Assembly (NCBI GenBank): GCA_963575745.1
Contig: CAUYUJ010005042.1
Coordinates: 1-25,000, forward strand
DNA length: 25,000 nt
Direction of reading: 5' to 3'
Source of the DNA: Prorocentrum cordatum
Taxonomy: Eukaryota > Sar > Dinophyceae > Prorocentrales > Prorocentraceae
In this document: positions 1 to 7,359 of the stretch, piece by piece
How positions within the stretch are numbered: the stretch's first letter is position 1
How the letters are laid out: each line of letters starts with the position of its first letter
The notes under the pieces: generated by a model
What the model was told of the DNA's origin: nothing
The model's database searches: none
What the model saw: only the letters and a program-made list of their open reading frames with translations
Made by a program: the position numbers and the translations under genes

Positions 1-2
1 AG

Positions 3-1697
3 AAGGCGAAGGGGACGCCTGCGACGGCCTTAGGGCCAACGCTGTTCACGCTGCTGGACGACGTCGCCGCCAAGGCGCTGGAGGTGGTCGACATGGACGA
101 CCTGGAACAAGACGGCGGCGAGCAGCTCATTTTCGAGACTCTTGACTCACGCTTCCCCGACGTGGCAGCCCACGATCGTCTCGGAGAAGCGCTGAAAGAG
201 GTATTCACGATTCGCCTGGCCAAGGGCGAGTCGATGGCGGCATACTGTGGTCGAGCTCAGGCGGCGTTCGCCAAGGGCGAGACCGAGGGCGTAGTGCTGC
301 CGGACATGGCGCGTGGGTACCTCCTGCTGCTGGGTGTGCACCTGGCGCCACAGAACCTCGCGGTCGTCCCGGCAGCATCGAGCCGATCATACAAGGAAAA
401 GGACGTGGCGATGGCGCTCAGGACGACGTACCCCAACGGCTTGGCGGACTTCGGCCAGCAGTCGAGGGCGTTCGGGGCGCACGTGGCAAGAGAAGAAGCC
501 GACGAGAGCGACGACGTCTCGGACATCACGGCGCTGCTGGCGGGCTTCGACGTGATCGAGGAGACCGAGGACGGGGACATCCTGGACGAGAGTGAGGCCA
601 TCGAGATACTCGTGTCCTGGCGCGACCAGCGCAACAAGATCACGAAGGAGCAGCTGGCTCGGGGCTTCGGTCCGAAGAAGCCGGACACCAAGGCGATGGC
701 GAAGCGAGCGCGATGCTACAATTGTGACGAGGTCGGCCACTTCAGCAGAGACTGCAAGAAGCCGCGTCGACAACGCCGTCCTCCTCCACGGGACCACAAG
801 CACAAGGGCAAAGACGGCGAGAAGCGCAGCGACGTGGTCACGGTCTACGAGAGCGACACGGAGGAAGACGTCTTCGTGGCCGGCGACGGCGGGGCCGGGG
901 ACATCGTCGAGGAGGAGACCTTCGAGTGCGACGTGTGCGACGACGAGCTCCGGCGGCCCTTGAGCGTCGGCGGCTGCAGCGACGACGACGAGCGCGGCTG
1001 CGAGCTGACGGCCGACGAGGAGGACGAGGATCAGGACATAGACGATCTGTACGAGGCGTACACGGCGGCGAGGGACGACATGGACGACGCGATCGAGGCA
1101 TACCACAGGCTGACCACGATGCACAGGGACGAGGAGATGCCAGAGGTGCTGACGGCGTCGGCTCACGAGCCGGGGTCGGGCGTGGTCGACACTGGGTGCG
1201 GCAAGGGAGTCATCGGCGAGAAGACCCTCAAGGAGCACAAGATGGAGATGGAGAAAGCAGGTCTCGCGGTGAAGACGATCAAGCAGACGAAAGCGACGAC
1301 CTTCCGATTCGGCAACCAGGAGACACTGGAGTCGATCTACACCGCGGAGATCCAGTGCCGAGTGGGCGGTCGCCTCCTGGTGCTCCGCCTGTGCGTCGTC
1401 CCAGGCGAGACCCCGCTGCTGGTCAGCAAGCCCATGCTCAAGGCCCTCGGCGCGCAGCTGGACATGGAGCGGGACGAGATTCGGTTCGCCCGGATCAACG
1501 TCACGGTGCCGCTCCGGGTCGCGGCCAGCGGCCACTACCAGCTGAACCTATGCGAGAGGAAGAACGAGGACGGCAGGAGGATCCAGACGGCTGAGGTCGA
1601 CGTGATGGTGACGGCGGAGCAGGACGACGGGCGGACAGCGGAGGAGAAGCTGGAGCACGAGGAGTTCGTCGCGGCGGCGTCGTCGGGTTTTCGCTAG
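3..1697 (+). CDS. Gag plus aspartic protease (5' partial)
   Basis: The frame is open from base 3, so the gene enters from outside the window; the first in-frame ATG is at 93 but is unlikely to be the true start. Gag coats the element RNA in the cytoplasmic particle. A CCHC zinc knuckle, CYNCDEVGHFSRDC, lies at 714-755 and a basic stretch follows it. A long acidic linker (about 840-1100) precedes a retropepsin-like domain with the catalytic triplet DTG at 1188-1196, followed by Cys instead of the usual Ala or Ser (DTGCGKGVIG). A later hydrophobic segment, PLLVSKPMLKALGAQLDM, fits the retropepsin C-terminal half. The protease would cut the polyprotein into Gag, integrase and RT. The frame ends at TAG 1695-1697, one codon after a slippery heptamer. 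Domain calls are firm; processing sites cannot be placed. Confidence 0.88.
   Translation, partial: KAKGTPATALGPTLFTLLDDVAAKALEVVDMDDLEQDGGEQLIFETLDSRFPDVAAHDRLGEALKEVFTIRLAKGESMAAYCGRAQAAFAKGETEGVVLPDMARGYLLLLGVHLAPQNLAVVPAASSRSYKEKDVAMALRTTYPNGLADFGQQSRAFGAHVAREEADESDDVSDITALLAGFDVIEETEDGDILDESEAIEILVSWRDQRNKITKEQLARGFGPKKPDTKAMAKRARCYNCDEVGHFSRDCKKPRRQRRPPPRDHKHKGKDGEKRSDVVTVYESDTEEDVFVAGDGGAGDIVEEETFECDVCDDELRRPLSVGGCSDDDERGCELTADEEDEDQDIDDLYEAYTAARDDMDDAIEAYHRLTTMHRDEEMPEVLTASAHEPGSGVVDTGCGKGVIGEKTLKEHKMEMEKAGLAVKTIKQTKATTFRFGNQETLESIYTAEIQCRVGGRLLVLRLCVVPGETPLLVSKPMLKALGAQLDMERDEIRFARINVTVPLRVAASGHYQLNLCERKNEDGRRIQTAEVDVMVTAEQDDGRTAEEKLEHEEFVAAASSGFR
1685..1691 (+). promoter_or_regulatory. 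Candidate -1 ribosomal frameshift heptamer GGGTTTT
   Basis: The bases fit X XXY YYZ in exact register with the gag-protease frame (codons GGT then TTT). One codon (CGC) separates it from TAG 1695-1697. After a -1 slip the new frame stays open to 1841 with coding-like composition. A simple indel in a decaying copy is the main alternative. No convincing pseudoknot was identified by eye. Confidence 0.45.
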
Positions 1698-1807
1698 GGC
1701 CGAGCCGGAGCCCAGAGGCTGACGGCGACTGGGACGACACCGACGTCCTGTGGTCAGAAGGCGTCACCGATATCATGAGTCGGCGGGCCAAGCGGGGCGG
1801 TGACAGG
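1688..1807 (+). CDS. Continuation of the polyprotein in the -1 frame
   Basis: Read one base back from the gag frame, this stretch encodes an acidic then basic linker (for example DWDDTDVLWSEGVTDIMSRR) with GC-rich third positions like the flanking domains. The gag frame itself meets TGA at 1776 here, so it is the -1 frame that looks coding. It stays open to TAG 1841-1843 inside the T-rich insert. If 1808-1931 is removed, it joins the integrase frame without a stop. No domain is recognised; it is the spacer between protease and the next domain. Confidence 0.5.
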
Positions 1808-1931
1808 GTAGCTAAGTCTGGTGTCCTCTTTTTTTTTGTTTAGTTCTTTTCTTTTAGTTAGTTAGTATGTCGTTTTTTTCCGTTTTTTTCTGTTCTGTTT
1901 TTTATTGTTTCTGTCGTTTTTCGAGGCACAG
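1808..1931 (+). other. T-rich intron-like insert 1
   Basis: A strongly T-rich stretch interrupts GC-rich coding sequence. It begins GTAGCTAAGT and ends with AG at 1925 or 1931 after a long pyrimidine run. Lengths of 118 or 124 nt both restore an open frame from the -1 gag extension into the integrase frame at a codon boundary. Splicing is inferred only from these boundaries and frame logic; an inserted T-rich sequence is the alternative. Confidence 0.5.
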
Positions 1932-3932
1932 GCCCGGCTGGGCCGCCAACCGAAGTGTCTGGAGATCTTTTCTGTGCCACGAGTGACCCCCGCTCTGGAG
2001 TCCATGGGGTTCAAGAGCCTCGGTGCGTTCGACCTGCAGAACGGCTGGGATGCCCGCCGAGCGGCGGACCGCCACAAGATCCTCCACATGGTCGACGTCG
2101 AGGAGCCGGAGTTTGTGGGCATGAGCCCTCCATGCGGTCCCCTTTCGATCCTGCAGAACCTGACGATGGCGGAAGTGCGACGAGACCCGGAGAAGTACCG
2201 CCAGGCAGTCAAGGAGGCGGTCGGGTACCTGAGGTTCTGCGTGGTGGTGGCTCGGATGCAGATCCGAGGAGGTCGATACTTCACGCTCGAGGCACCGCCG
2301 ACGGCGAGATCCTGGGACTGTGCGTCGGTTCCGGGCCTGTGTCGGGTGGCGGGAGTACACCGGGTGTCGGTCAGCGGGTGCCAGGTGGGTTTGAAAGATC
2401 CAGTGACAAAGAAGCTGATGTCCAAGGAGTGGTGCTTCGCGACCAACGCGGACATGCTCAAGTGGACGCTGAAGGAGCTGCGGTGCTCTCGTGATCATGA
2501 ACATCAGTGGTGCTGGGACAGCTCGAAGGGTATTAAGAGGAGCGCGTTCTCGGAGAAGTACCCTGAGGACCTCTGCAGGAGGATAGCTGGCGCTATGGCA
2601 AGTCAGCTGGAGGCAGACTGCGCCTTCCAGACGGCCGACATCCTGACGACGACTGAGGACGACGAGGTGATCAAGCGGCGAAAGCTGTCGCTCGAGGCGT
2701 CCCTCAGGAGGTTGCACGCTAATCTTGGTCACCCAAGCAATGAGGACATGGTCAGGATTCTGAAGCACGCCAAGGCGAGTGAGATGGTGTTGGCCCTGGC
2801 GCGGACGTTTTCCTGCTCCGTCTGTGAAGGACGGCGGCTTCCCAAGGCCGTGCGGCCAGTGAAGGTGCCGTCGAAGTTGGCGCCATTGAGGCTGGTCGAG
2901 CTGGACGTAAAGGAGCTGCCAGGCTGGACGGAAGGGATGAAGGTGAAAGCCCTGAACATCGTGTGCCCCAGCAGCGGTCTCCAGCAGATGCTACCCTTTT
3001 TCGTGCAAGAGACCGGCAAGGTGCTGAAGGAGCTCTTTGAGAACGGCTGGAGCCAGCCGTATGGGCCTCCGGTGCTGATTAAGTGTGATGCCGGCAAGAC
3101 CAACCTGGGCCAGGAGATTGTCGACGCGTTCGAGAGGCAGGGCACGGAGGTCAGCGACGCGGCTGGGGAGGCTCATGAACAAGTTGGTCACGCCGAGCGC
3201 CATGGCACTTGGTTCGAGGACATTCTGAACAAGGTGCTGGACCAGACGAACCCGAAGGACGAGACTGAATACATGACCTGTGTGCGCGCGGTGGTGATGA
3301 CGAAGAACTCCCTCCTGCGTGTCCACGGCTTTTCGCCGTACCAGATCGCCCTGGGGAGGAACCCGGAGGTACCGACGGACTTGCTGCAGGAGGAGCCGAA
3401 CATCGTCGCCAACAGCGCTGCCCTACATGACGAGCCGTTCGCCGAGATGGAGAGATGCCGACAAGTTGCGAGGATCGCTGTTCTGGAGTACATGGACAAT
3501 CGCGCGGCCAGGGTCGCACTGGACAGTCGACCCAGAGTCGTACAGTCATTCAAGCCGGGCGATCGCGTGGCTGTGTGGCGCCGAGGTCGGGGCATCCCCG
3601 GCAAAAAGGCTCACGCCCGCTGGCGCGGGTCGGCCGTGATCCTGGGCCCCGTGCGCGGCAACTTCTGGGTCGCCATGCCAGGCGTGGTGATCAAGGCATC
3701 GCCGGAGCAGCTCCGGCACGCTACCGAGGAGGAGAAGCTGGCCGCCGAGGTCGTCCAGCCCGAGCTTCGAGCCCTGGCGAAGGAGTTCATGGACGGCCAG
3801 GGTCCGCAGCGCGGCTTCATGGACATCACCGCGGATGAGCGACCTCCTGGCGCAGCACCTGCTGGCGCGGCTCCGAGCCCGGCGGCGCAGGAGCCGCCGG
3901 AGGAGCAGCTTCCGGCTGCGGCAGAGACGTAG
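1932..3932 (+). CDS. Methyltransferase-like segment plus integrase (copia pol)
   Basis: Residues here are counted from 1905. The first 180 or so residues resemble a class I cytosine methyltransferase: a FSVPRVTPAL start, FDLQNGWD, then MSPPCGPLS with Cys77 and LEAP with Glu129, positioned like the PC and E motifs of C5 enzymes. Next is the integrase zinc finger, His271-X4-His276-X27-Cys304-X2-Cys307, beginning LHANLGHPSNEDM. The catalytic core follows with Asp334, Asp395 and Glu431, a DD35E spacing, and a basic C-terminal domain (RWRGSAVILGPVRGNFWV). Integrase inserts element cDNA into chromosomes. The reading frame ends at TAG 3930 inside a Pro/Ala/Glu-rich linker that stays open afterwards. 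No independent start codon is convincing; this should be part of a Gag-Pol polyprotein. All three catalytic acids are present. The methyltransferase match is by motif only. Confidence 0.88.
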   Translation, partial: ARLGRQPKCLEIFSVPRVTPALESMGFKSLGAFDLQNGWDARRAADRHKILHMVDVEEPEFVGMSPPCGPLSILQNLTMAEVRRDPEKYRQAVKEAVGYLRFCVVVARMQIRGGRYFTLEAPPTARSWDCASVPGLCRVAGVHRVSVSGCQVGLKDPVTKKLMSKEWCFATNADMLKWTLKELRCSRDHEHQWCWDSSKGIKRSAFSEKYPEDLCRRIAGAMASQLEADCAFQTADILTTTEDDEVIKRRKLSLEASLRRLHANLGHPSNEDMVRILKHAKASEMVLALARTFSCSVCEGRRLPKAVRPVKVPSKLAPLRLVELDVKELPGWTEGMKVKALNIVCPSSGLQQMLPFFVQETGKVLKELFENGWSQPYGPPVLIKCDAGKTNLGQEIVDAFERQGTEVSDAAGEAHEQVGHAERHGTWFEDILNKVLDQTNPKDETEYMTCVRAVVMTKNSLLRVHGFSPYQIALGRNPEVPTDLLQEEPNIVANSAALHDEPFAEMERCRQVARIAVLEYMDNRAARVALDSRPRVVQSFKPGDRVAVWRRGRGIPGKKAHARWRGSAVILGPVRGNFWVAMPGVVIKASPEQLRHATEEEKLAAEVVQPELRALAKEFMDGQGPQRGFMDITADERPPGAAPAGAAPSPAAQEPPEEQLPAAAET

Positions 3933-4250
3933 GAGCCGCAGGGGCAGCCGACCTCGGACGACCGCGAGGGGGACGTTGAGGTGGCACCACCCGCTGAGGT
4001 GCCTGCCGCCCCACCGGCCGACGAGACGGCCGCCGACCCGAAGGTGCACCGCCGGCTGGTGGGCAAGAGGGCGGTCCTCCCGGCCGAGGTGCGGCCTCCC
4101 AAGGCGCCCAGGGTCGAACCTGAGGAACCGCTGCCACCTCCTCAGGCGAAGATGCCCAGGCTGTCGGAGGACGTCTGCAGCGCGCTGCTGGCGAGCGTGG
4201 TGTCTGACACAGTGGAGGACGAGAAGGAGCTGCGACGTCTGACCTTGATA
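3933..4250 (+). pseudogene. Pol linker between integrase and RT, beyond an in-frame TAG
   Basis: The integrase frame stays open after TAG 3930-3932, encoding a Pro-, Ala- and Glu-rich linker with basic patches (for example KVHRRLVGKRAVLPAEV) and then an acidic helix-like end, SDTVEDEKELRRL. Low-complexity linkers between integrase and RT are usual in copia elements. The single TAG is either a point mutation (for example from CAG or GAG) or a readthrough site; the sequence does not decide. No domain is recognised. Confidence 0.65.
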
Positions 4251-4469
4251 GTGCTTGTGAACTTCTTTAAGTTTTGGATTTGCCTTTGGATCCTTGTGTT
4301 TTGTGTTTGTGTTGCTGTTTTTTGTATCTTGCGTTTTTCTTTGTATATTGGTTTGTTTGTTTTTGGCGTTCTTTCTTTTTGTTTTTTGTTTTATGTTGTT
4401 GTTTTGTATTTTGCTTTTATTTTTGTTGGCTCGTAGTCTTGTTTTTATTTTGTGTACGTCAACTCGGAG
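4251..4469 (+). other. T-rich intron-like insert 2
   Basis: A T/G-rich stretch with almost no coding character separates the integrase linker from RT. Candidate 5' ends are GTGCTTGTGA at 4251 or 4257; candidate 3' AG positions are 4435-4436 and 4468-4469. Spans 4251-4436, 4257-4436 and 4251-4469 are all multiples of three and keep the frame while removing TAG 4434. Its content and its position at a domain boundary mirror insert 1. Exact ends are uncertain. Confidence 0.45.
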
Positions 4470-4898
4470 GACGATGAGGAGCTGGAGGACGCGATGTTGG
4501 CCGGCGGGAGGCGCGAGCTCAACAGGAAGGACCCAAAGTGGACCAGCCGGGAGGGGCTCGCGAAGATCGACGCCGGCATCGGCAAGGAGGTGGACAACCT
4601 GTTCAACAAGAAGCAGGCGCTGGCGCCTGCGTCTAGGGTCGAGTCGGATGAGATCCGACGGAATAGTCCAGAGCGCATCGTCGGCAGCCGGATGATCCTG
4701 ACGAGTAAGATCGACGATTCTGAGACGGAGGTGGTCAAGGCGCGCCTGTGCAGTCAGGGCTACACGGATCCCGACTTGATGCAGCTCGTGCGCGAGAACA
4801 AGACCTCCTCCCCGACCCTATCACAGAACGGGAAGGTCGTGGCCTACCAGCTGTTGGCTTCGCACGGCTTCCAGGTTCAGATCGGGGACGTTGAGGGG
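4470..4898 (+). pseudogene. Reverse transcriptase, N-terminal part (RVT_2)
   Basis: Encodes the fingers and start of the palm of a copia-type RT. After a linker (LNRKDPKWTSREGLAKID) come VKARLCSQGYTD, matching the copia KARLVAKG motif, and IGDVEG, which carries the first catalytic Asp at 4887-4889. RT copies the element RNA into cDNA in the particle. Immediately after the Asp codon the frame breaks: the following residues expected of copia RT (Ala-Phe-Leu) appear in the next frame, sharing base 4898. A one-base loss in the G run 4895-4898 explains this. Confidence 0.8.
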
Positions 4899-5758
4899 CC
4901 TTCCTCGAGGCGGACCCCATCAAGCGCAAGAACGGGGACCTGTACCTCAAGCAGCCGCGCGGAGGGCTTCCCGGCTTGCACCCCGACCAGCTGCTGAAGG
5001 TCATCAGGCCGATCTACGGTTTCAACGACGCCCCGGCTCAGTGGTGGGGCAAATTCAGGGACACCATCCTGGACTGGAGGCCGAGCGACGGGTGCGAGGG
5101 CTGGCGCCAGTCCAAGCTCGACCCGTGCCTGTTCTTCCTGTTCGAGGGTCGGCATTTGCAGGGGCTGATATCGACGCACGTCGATGACATACTGACTGGA
5201 GGAAAAGGGAAAAAGTACAACGCTTTCATCAGATTTCTGCGCATGAGGTTCCCGTTTCCCAAGTGGAAGGTCAACGAGGGGAAGTTCTGTGGGTCTTATC
5301 TTGTCCAGAATCCCGTGACCATGGGGATAACCGTGTCTCAGAAGGAGTTCGTTGAGTCGATGAAGCCCGCTGGTGTGAGACCCCGAGCGCCCCCAGAGAC
5401 CCCGGCTACCGAGAAGGGAATCGCGAACTTCCGCGCGATGCTCGGTAGTGGCAACTGGTTAGCTCGAGAATCCAGGCCAGATCTAGCAGCCCAGGTCTCG
5501 ATGAGCCAGCAGTGCATGCCCAGGCCGACGCTGGGGGAGGTGAGACACGGGAACACTATCGTGAGGAGGGCAAAACAGTTCTCGAACCTGTCCTGGAAGA
5601 TTAAACCGATTCCGATCGAACGTCTCCGGGTCATCATGCACGCCGACGCCTCGAACCAGAACGCCTCGAAATCCGGGACCCAGGAAGGTTGCGTCATCGC
5701 TGCGACCGACGAGAACATGATCCGAAACGAGTTGAGCCCCTGGAGCCCGCTGGTCTAG
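4898..5758 (+). pseudogene. Reverse transcriptase C-terminal part and start of RNase H
   Basis: This frame continues RT directly from the break at 4898 with AFLEADPIKRKNGDLYLKQP, then IRPIYGFNDAPAQWW (copia LYGLKQAPRxW region). The metal-binding box is HVDD at 5177-5188, with His where Tyr is usual. The thumb and connection follow, then RNase H begins with HADAS (Asp at 5645-5647). The frame stops at TAG 5756-5758, where copia RNase H domains usually carry Trp before Lys/Arg-Ser; TGG to TAG is a one-base change. The RNase H frame resumes directly after it. Two breaks make a functional product from this copy unlikely without recoding. Confidence 0.82.
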
Positions 5759-6220
5759 AAAAGCTATCGTCTTCGTCGAGTTACTTCGTCGACTCTCGCC
5801 GCGGAGACTCAGGCCCAGATGGACGGCAAAGGTCACCTCGAGTGGATCTCCTGCCTGCTCCTCGAGGGCAGCGATGGAAGATTCTGCCTGCGTCGTCGAT
5901 CTGAGTGTCTTCCGAAGTTGGCTCCCATTGCGGTCACGGACTGCAAGTCACTGTGCGATCACATCGTCGGCTGTGGGAGTGCGGGGTCATGTTCGGACAA
6001 GCGGGTGGCGGTCGATCTAGTCATCACTAAGGAGAGCGTGAAACGTCTAGATGTGAGCTATCGGTGGGTACCATCAGCCCTTCAGCTAGCAGATATATTG
6101 ACTAAAGACAAAGCCGAGCCAGCAGATATGTTGAGAGCCACAATGACAAGCGGGAAATATCAGTTAGCCGACGAGCCAGCCGTCATGGCAGCAGCAGCCC
6201 AAGAGCGTGTCCGTCGTCAG
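5759..6220 (+). pseudogene. RNase H, C-terminal part of copia pol
   Basis: It is in the same frame as the preceding segment and separated only by the TAG. It shows SSTLAAETQAQ with the catalytic Glu at 5804, AVTDCKSLCDHI with Asp at 5939, and YRWVPSALQLADILTKDK with the last Asp at 6092, the standard copia RNase H ending. The enzyme removes the RNA strand of the RNA-DNA hybrid during cDNA synthesis. The frame stays open to TGA 6803-6805, but after about 6220 the overlapping 3' ORF looks like the coded frame, so the pol end is set approximately. Confidence 0.82.
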
Positions 6221-6284
6221 CTTCTTTCGGCTGGTAACAGGAAGGGTCGTCCCAGCCGCCAGCCGACGCCACCGGCGCCCGGCC

Positions 6285-6938
6285 ATGGTCAAGTTCGAGA
6301 GCTGCCTGACGGAGGACGGAGTCAGGAGCCTGTTCGAGAGCATACAGGCGGAGCCAGTCCGCCACTCGGGGACGACGTGCAAGGTCGTGACCAACATGCA
6401 GATCTTGGGAGATCCAGACAGCCGCCAGCACCGCAATCGTGTGACGCTGACGTGGAGCAAGGGGACAGGCAACATCGCCATCAGGACGGCGGCCATCATC
6501 GAGGACTCGGCGCTGATGTACATGCAGCACCTGGACAGCGCCTACCTCGCAGTGCTGGACGGCAAGGACCCGGAGGTGCTCGAGGGCATGGAGTCGGTCA
6601 TGGAAAGCCTACGGGTACCGGCGCAGCACTCATACGAGGGCGGGCCAGGACAGTCAGATTCGGACACGTGGAGCGTCATTTCTACGAAGCTCCCCGAGGA
6701 CAGGGAGTTCGTGCAGGCAATCGAGAACCTGTGCGAGTGGGGGAACCAGGAGCTGGCGGACTACGAAGACCAGCGCCTGAAGTTCATCAAGATGATGATA
6801 CGTGAGTTTAAGGCGTCCCGTGACTTTCTCCTCACGACGGTTGACGAGGGTATGGAGGACGGGGAGGCCGAGCAGCCGACGCCGACCGCCGCCACTCCCT
6901 CCTCGTCTCCTCCGAGGTCGAGGACCCGGGTGCCGTGA
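6285..6938 (+). CDS. Downstream ORF of the copia element, unknown function (217 aa)
   Basis: Starts at ATG 6285 in a GCCATGG context and ends at TGA 6936-6938. The frame is open upstream to at least 6207, so it could instead be a pol C-terminal extension entered by a frame change. Codons have the same G/C-ending bias as pol, supporting real coding. The protein is hydrophilic with Glu/Asp-rich helical stretches (EDREFVQAIENLCEWGNQEL, YEDQRLKFIKMMIREFKASR) and a Pro/Ser/Arg-rich tail. I see no signal peptide, membrane segment, zinc finger or catalytic motif. A third ORF after pol is unusual for Ty1/copia; possible roles such as an Env-like, chaperone or RNA-binding protein cannot be supported from sequence. 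Confidence 0.6.
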   Translation: MVKFESCLTEDGVRSLFESIQAEPVRHSGTTCKVVTNMQILGDPDSRQHRNRVTLTWSKGTGNIAIRTAAIIEDSALMYMQHLDSAYLAVLDGKDPEVLEGMESVMESLRVPAQHSYEGGPGQSDSDTWSVISTKLPEDREFVQAIENLCEWGNQELADYEDQRLKFIKMMIREFKASRDFLLTTVDEGMEDGEAEQPTPTAATPSSSPPRSRTRVP

Positions 6939-7143
6939 GCGTGAGAGTCCTGCGTTTAGGGTGTGCAGCCTCAATGACGCACAATTTTTGTTTTTAGTCA
7001 GTGCTGATCTCAGGGCCCCGGGGAGGCCCCTGGTGTGTATGTTACTGTCGTGCATGTGCGTGTTGATGCTGCAGCATTTTGGCTTGCCACAGGTGTGGAA
7101 AAGAGGGGGCGGGCGCTCCCTCCTCGGAGCCCAATCTGCACCT
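6939..7143. other. Region after the copia 3' ORF
   Basis: No gene seen. It holds a T-run ending TTTTTGTTTTTAG (about 6980-6995), a GC hairpin around 7012-7032 (CAGGGGCC arms in inverted order) and a purine run GGAAAAGAGGGGG near 7097 that could be a polypurine tract. The 3' LTR should start near here, but no boundary can be set without the 5' LTR. Confidence 0.4.
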
Positions 7144-7359
7144 CCTATATGAGGTGGGAGTAGATGGAGTCGGGGGATCGCGCCGCATCGCCGCTGCAGC
7201 GCCGATGCGGCTCGATGTGGAGCCCTACTTGCTTCACGTCGACGTCGCCCATGCATCACCCACGTCGACGATGTATCGCTGGCGCATCGCTGATGCATCG
7301 CTGATGCATCGGCGATGCGGTGCGATCCCCCGCGCCCCTCTGTTCCGACCCCATGTAGG
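7144..7359. mobile_element. Foldback element with 50-bp inverted arms
   Basis: The left arm 7144-7193 and the reverse complement of 7310-7359 agree at 40 of 50 positions by eye; the inner 23 bp (GGGGGATCGCGCCGC...) have one mismatch. The middle is made of short GATGCATCG-type direct repeats. No coding frame is supported. The element type is inferred from the symmetry alone. Confidence 0.6.

Larger units (their letters stand above)
1..6938 (+). mobile_element. Ty1/copia-like LTR retrotransposon, left end outside window, decayed
   Basis: Domains run in copia order on the plus strand: Gag with CCHC knuckle, DTG protease, HHCC and DD35E integrase, RVT_2-type reverse transcriptase, RNase H, then an extra 3' ORF. 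Integrase before RT is the Ty1/copia hallmark and excludes Ty3/gypsy. Codons throughout favour G or C in third position, unlike the T-rich inserts inside the element. The 5' LTR and start of gag lie left of the window, and I could not define a 3' LTR. Breaks: a -1 frame change at 1685-1691, T-rich inserts at 1808-1931 and about 4251-4469, TAG codons at 3930 and 5756, and a 1-nt loss at 4895-4898. Confidence 0.9.

Noticed and set aside
3835-4242. Arg-rich protein in another frame across the integrase linker
   Set aside because: Shadow of the GC-rich Pro/Ala linker frame; no domain.
7097-7109. Polypurine tract marking a 3' LTR
   Set aside because: The purine run is suggestive, but no TG...CA boundary or second LTR copy is visible for comparison.
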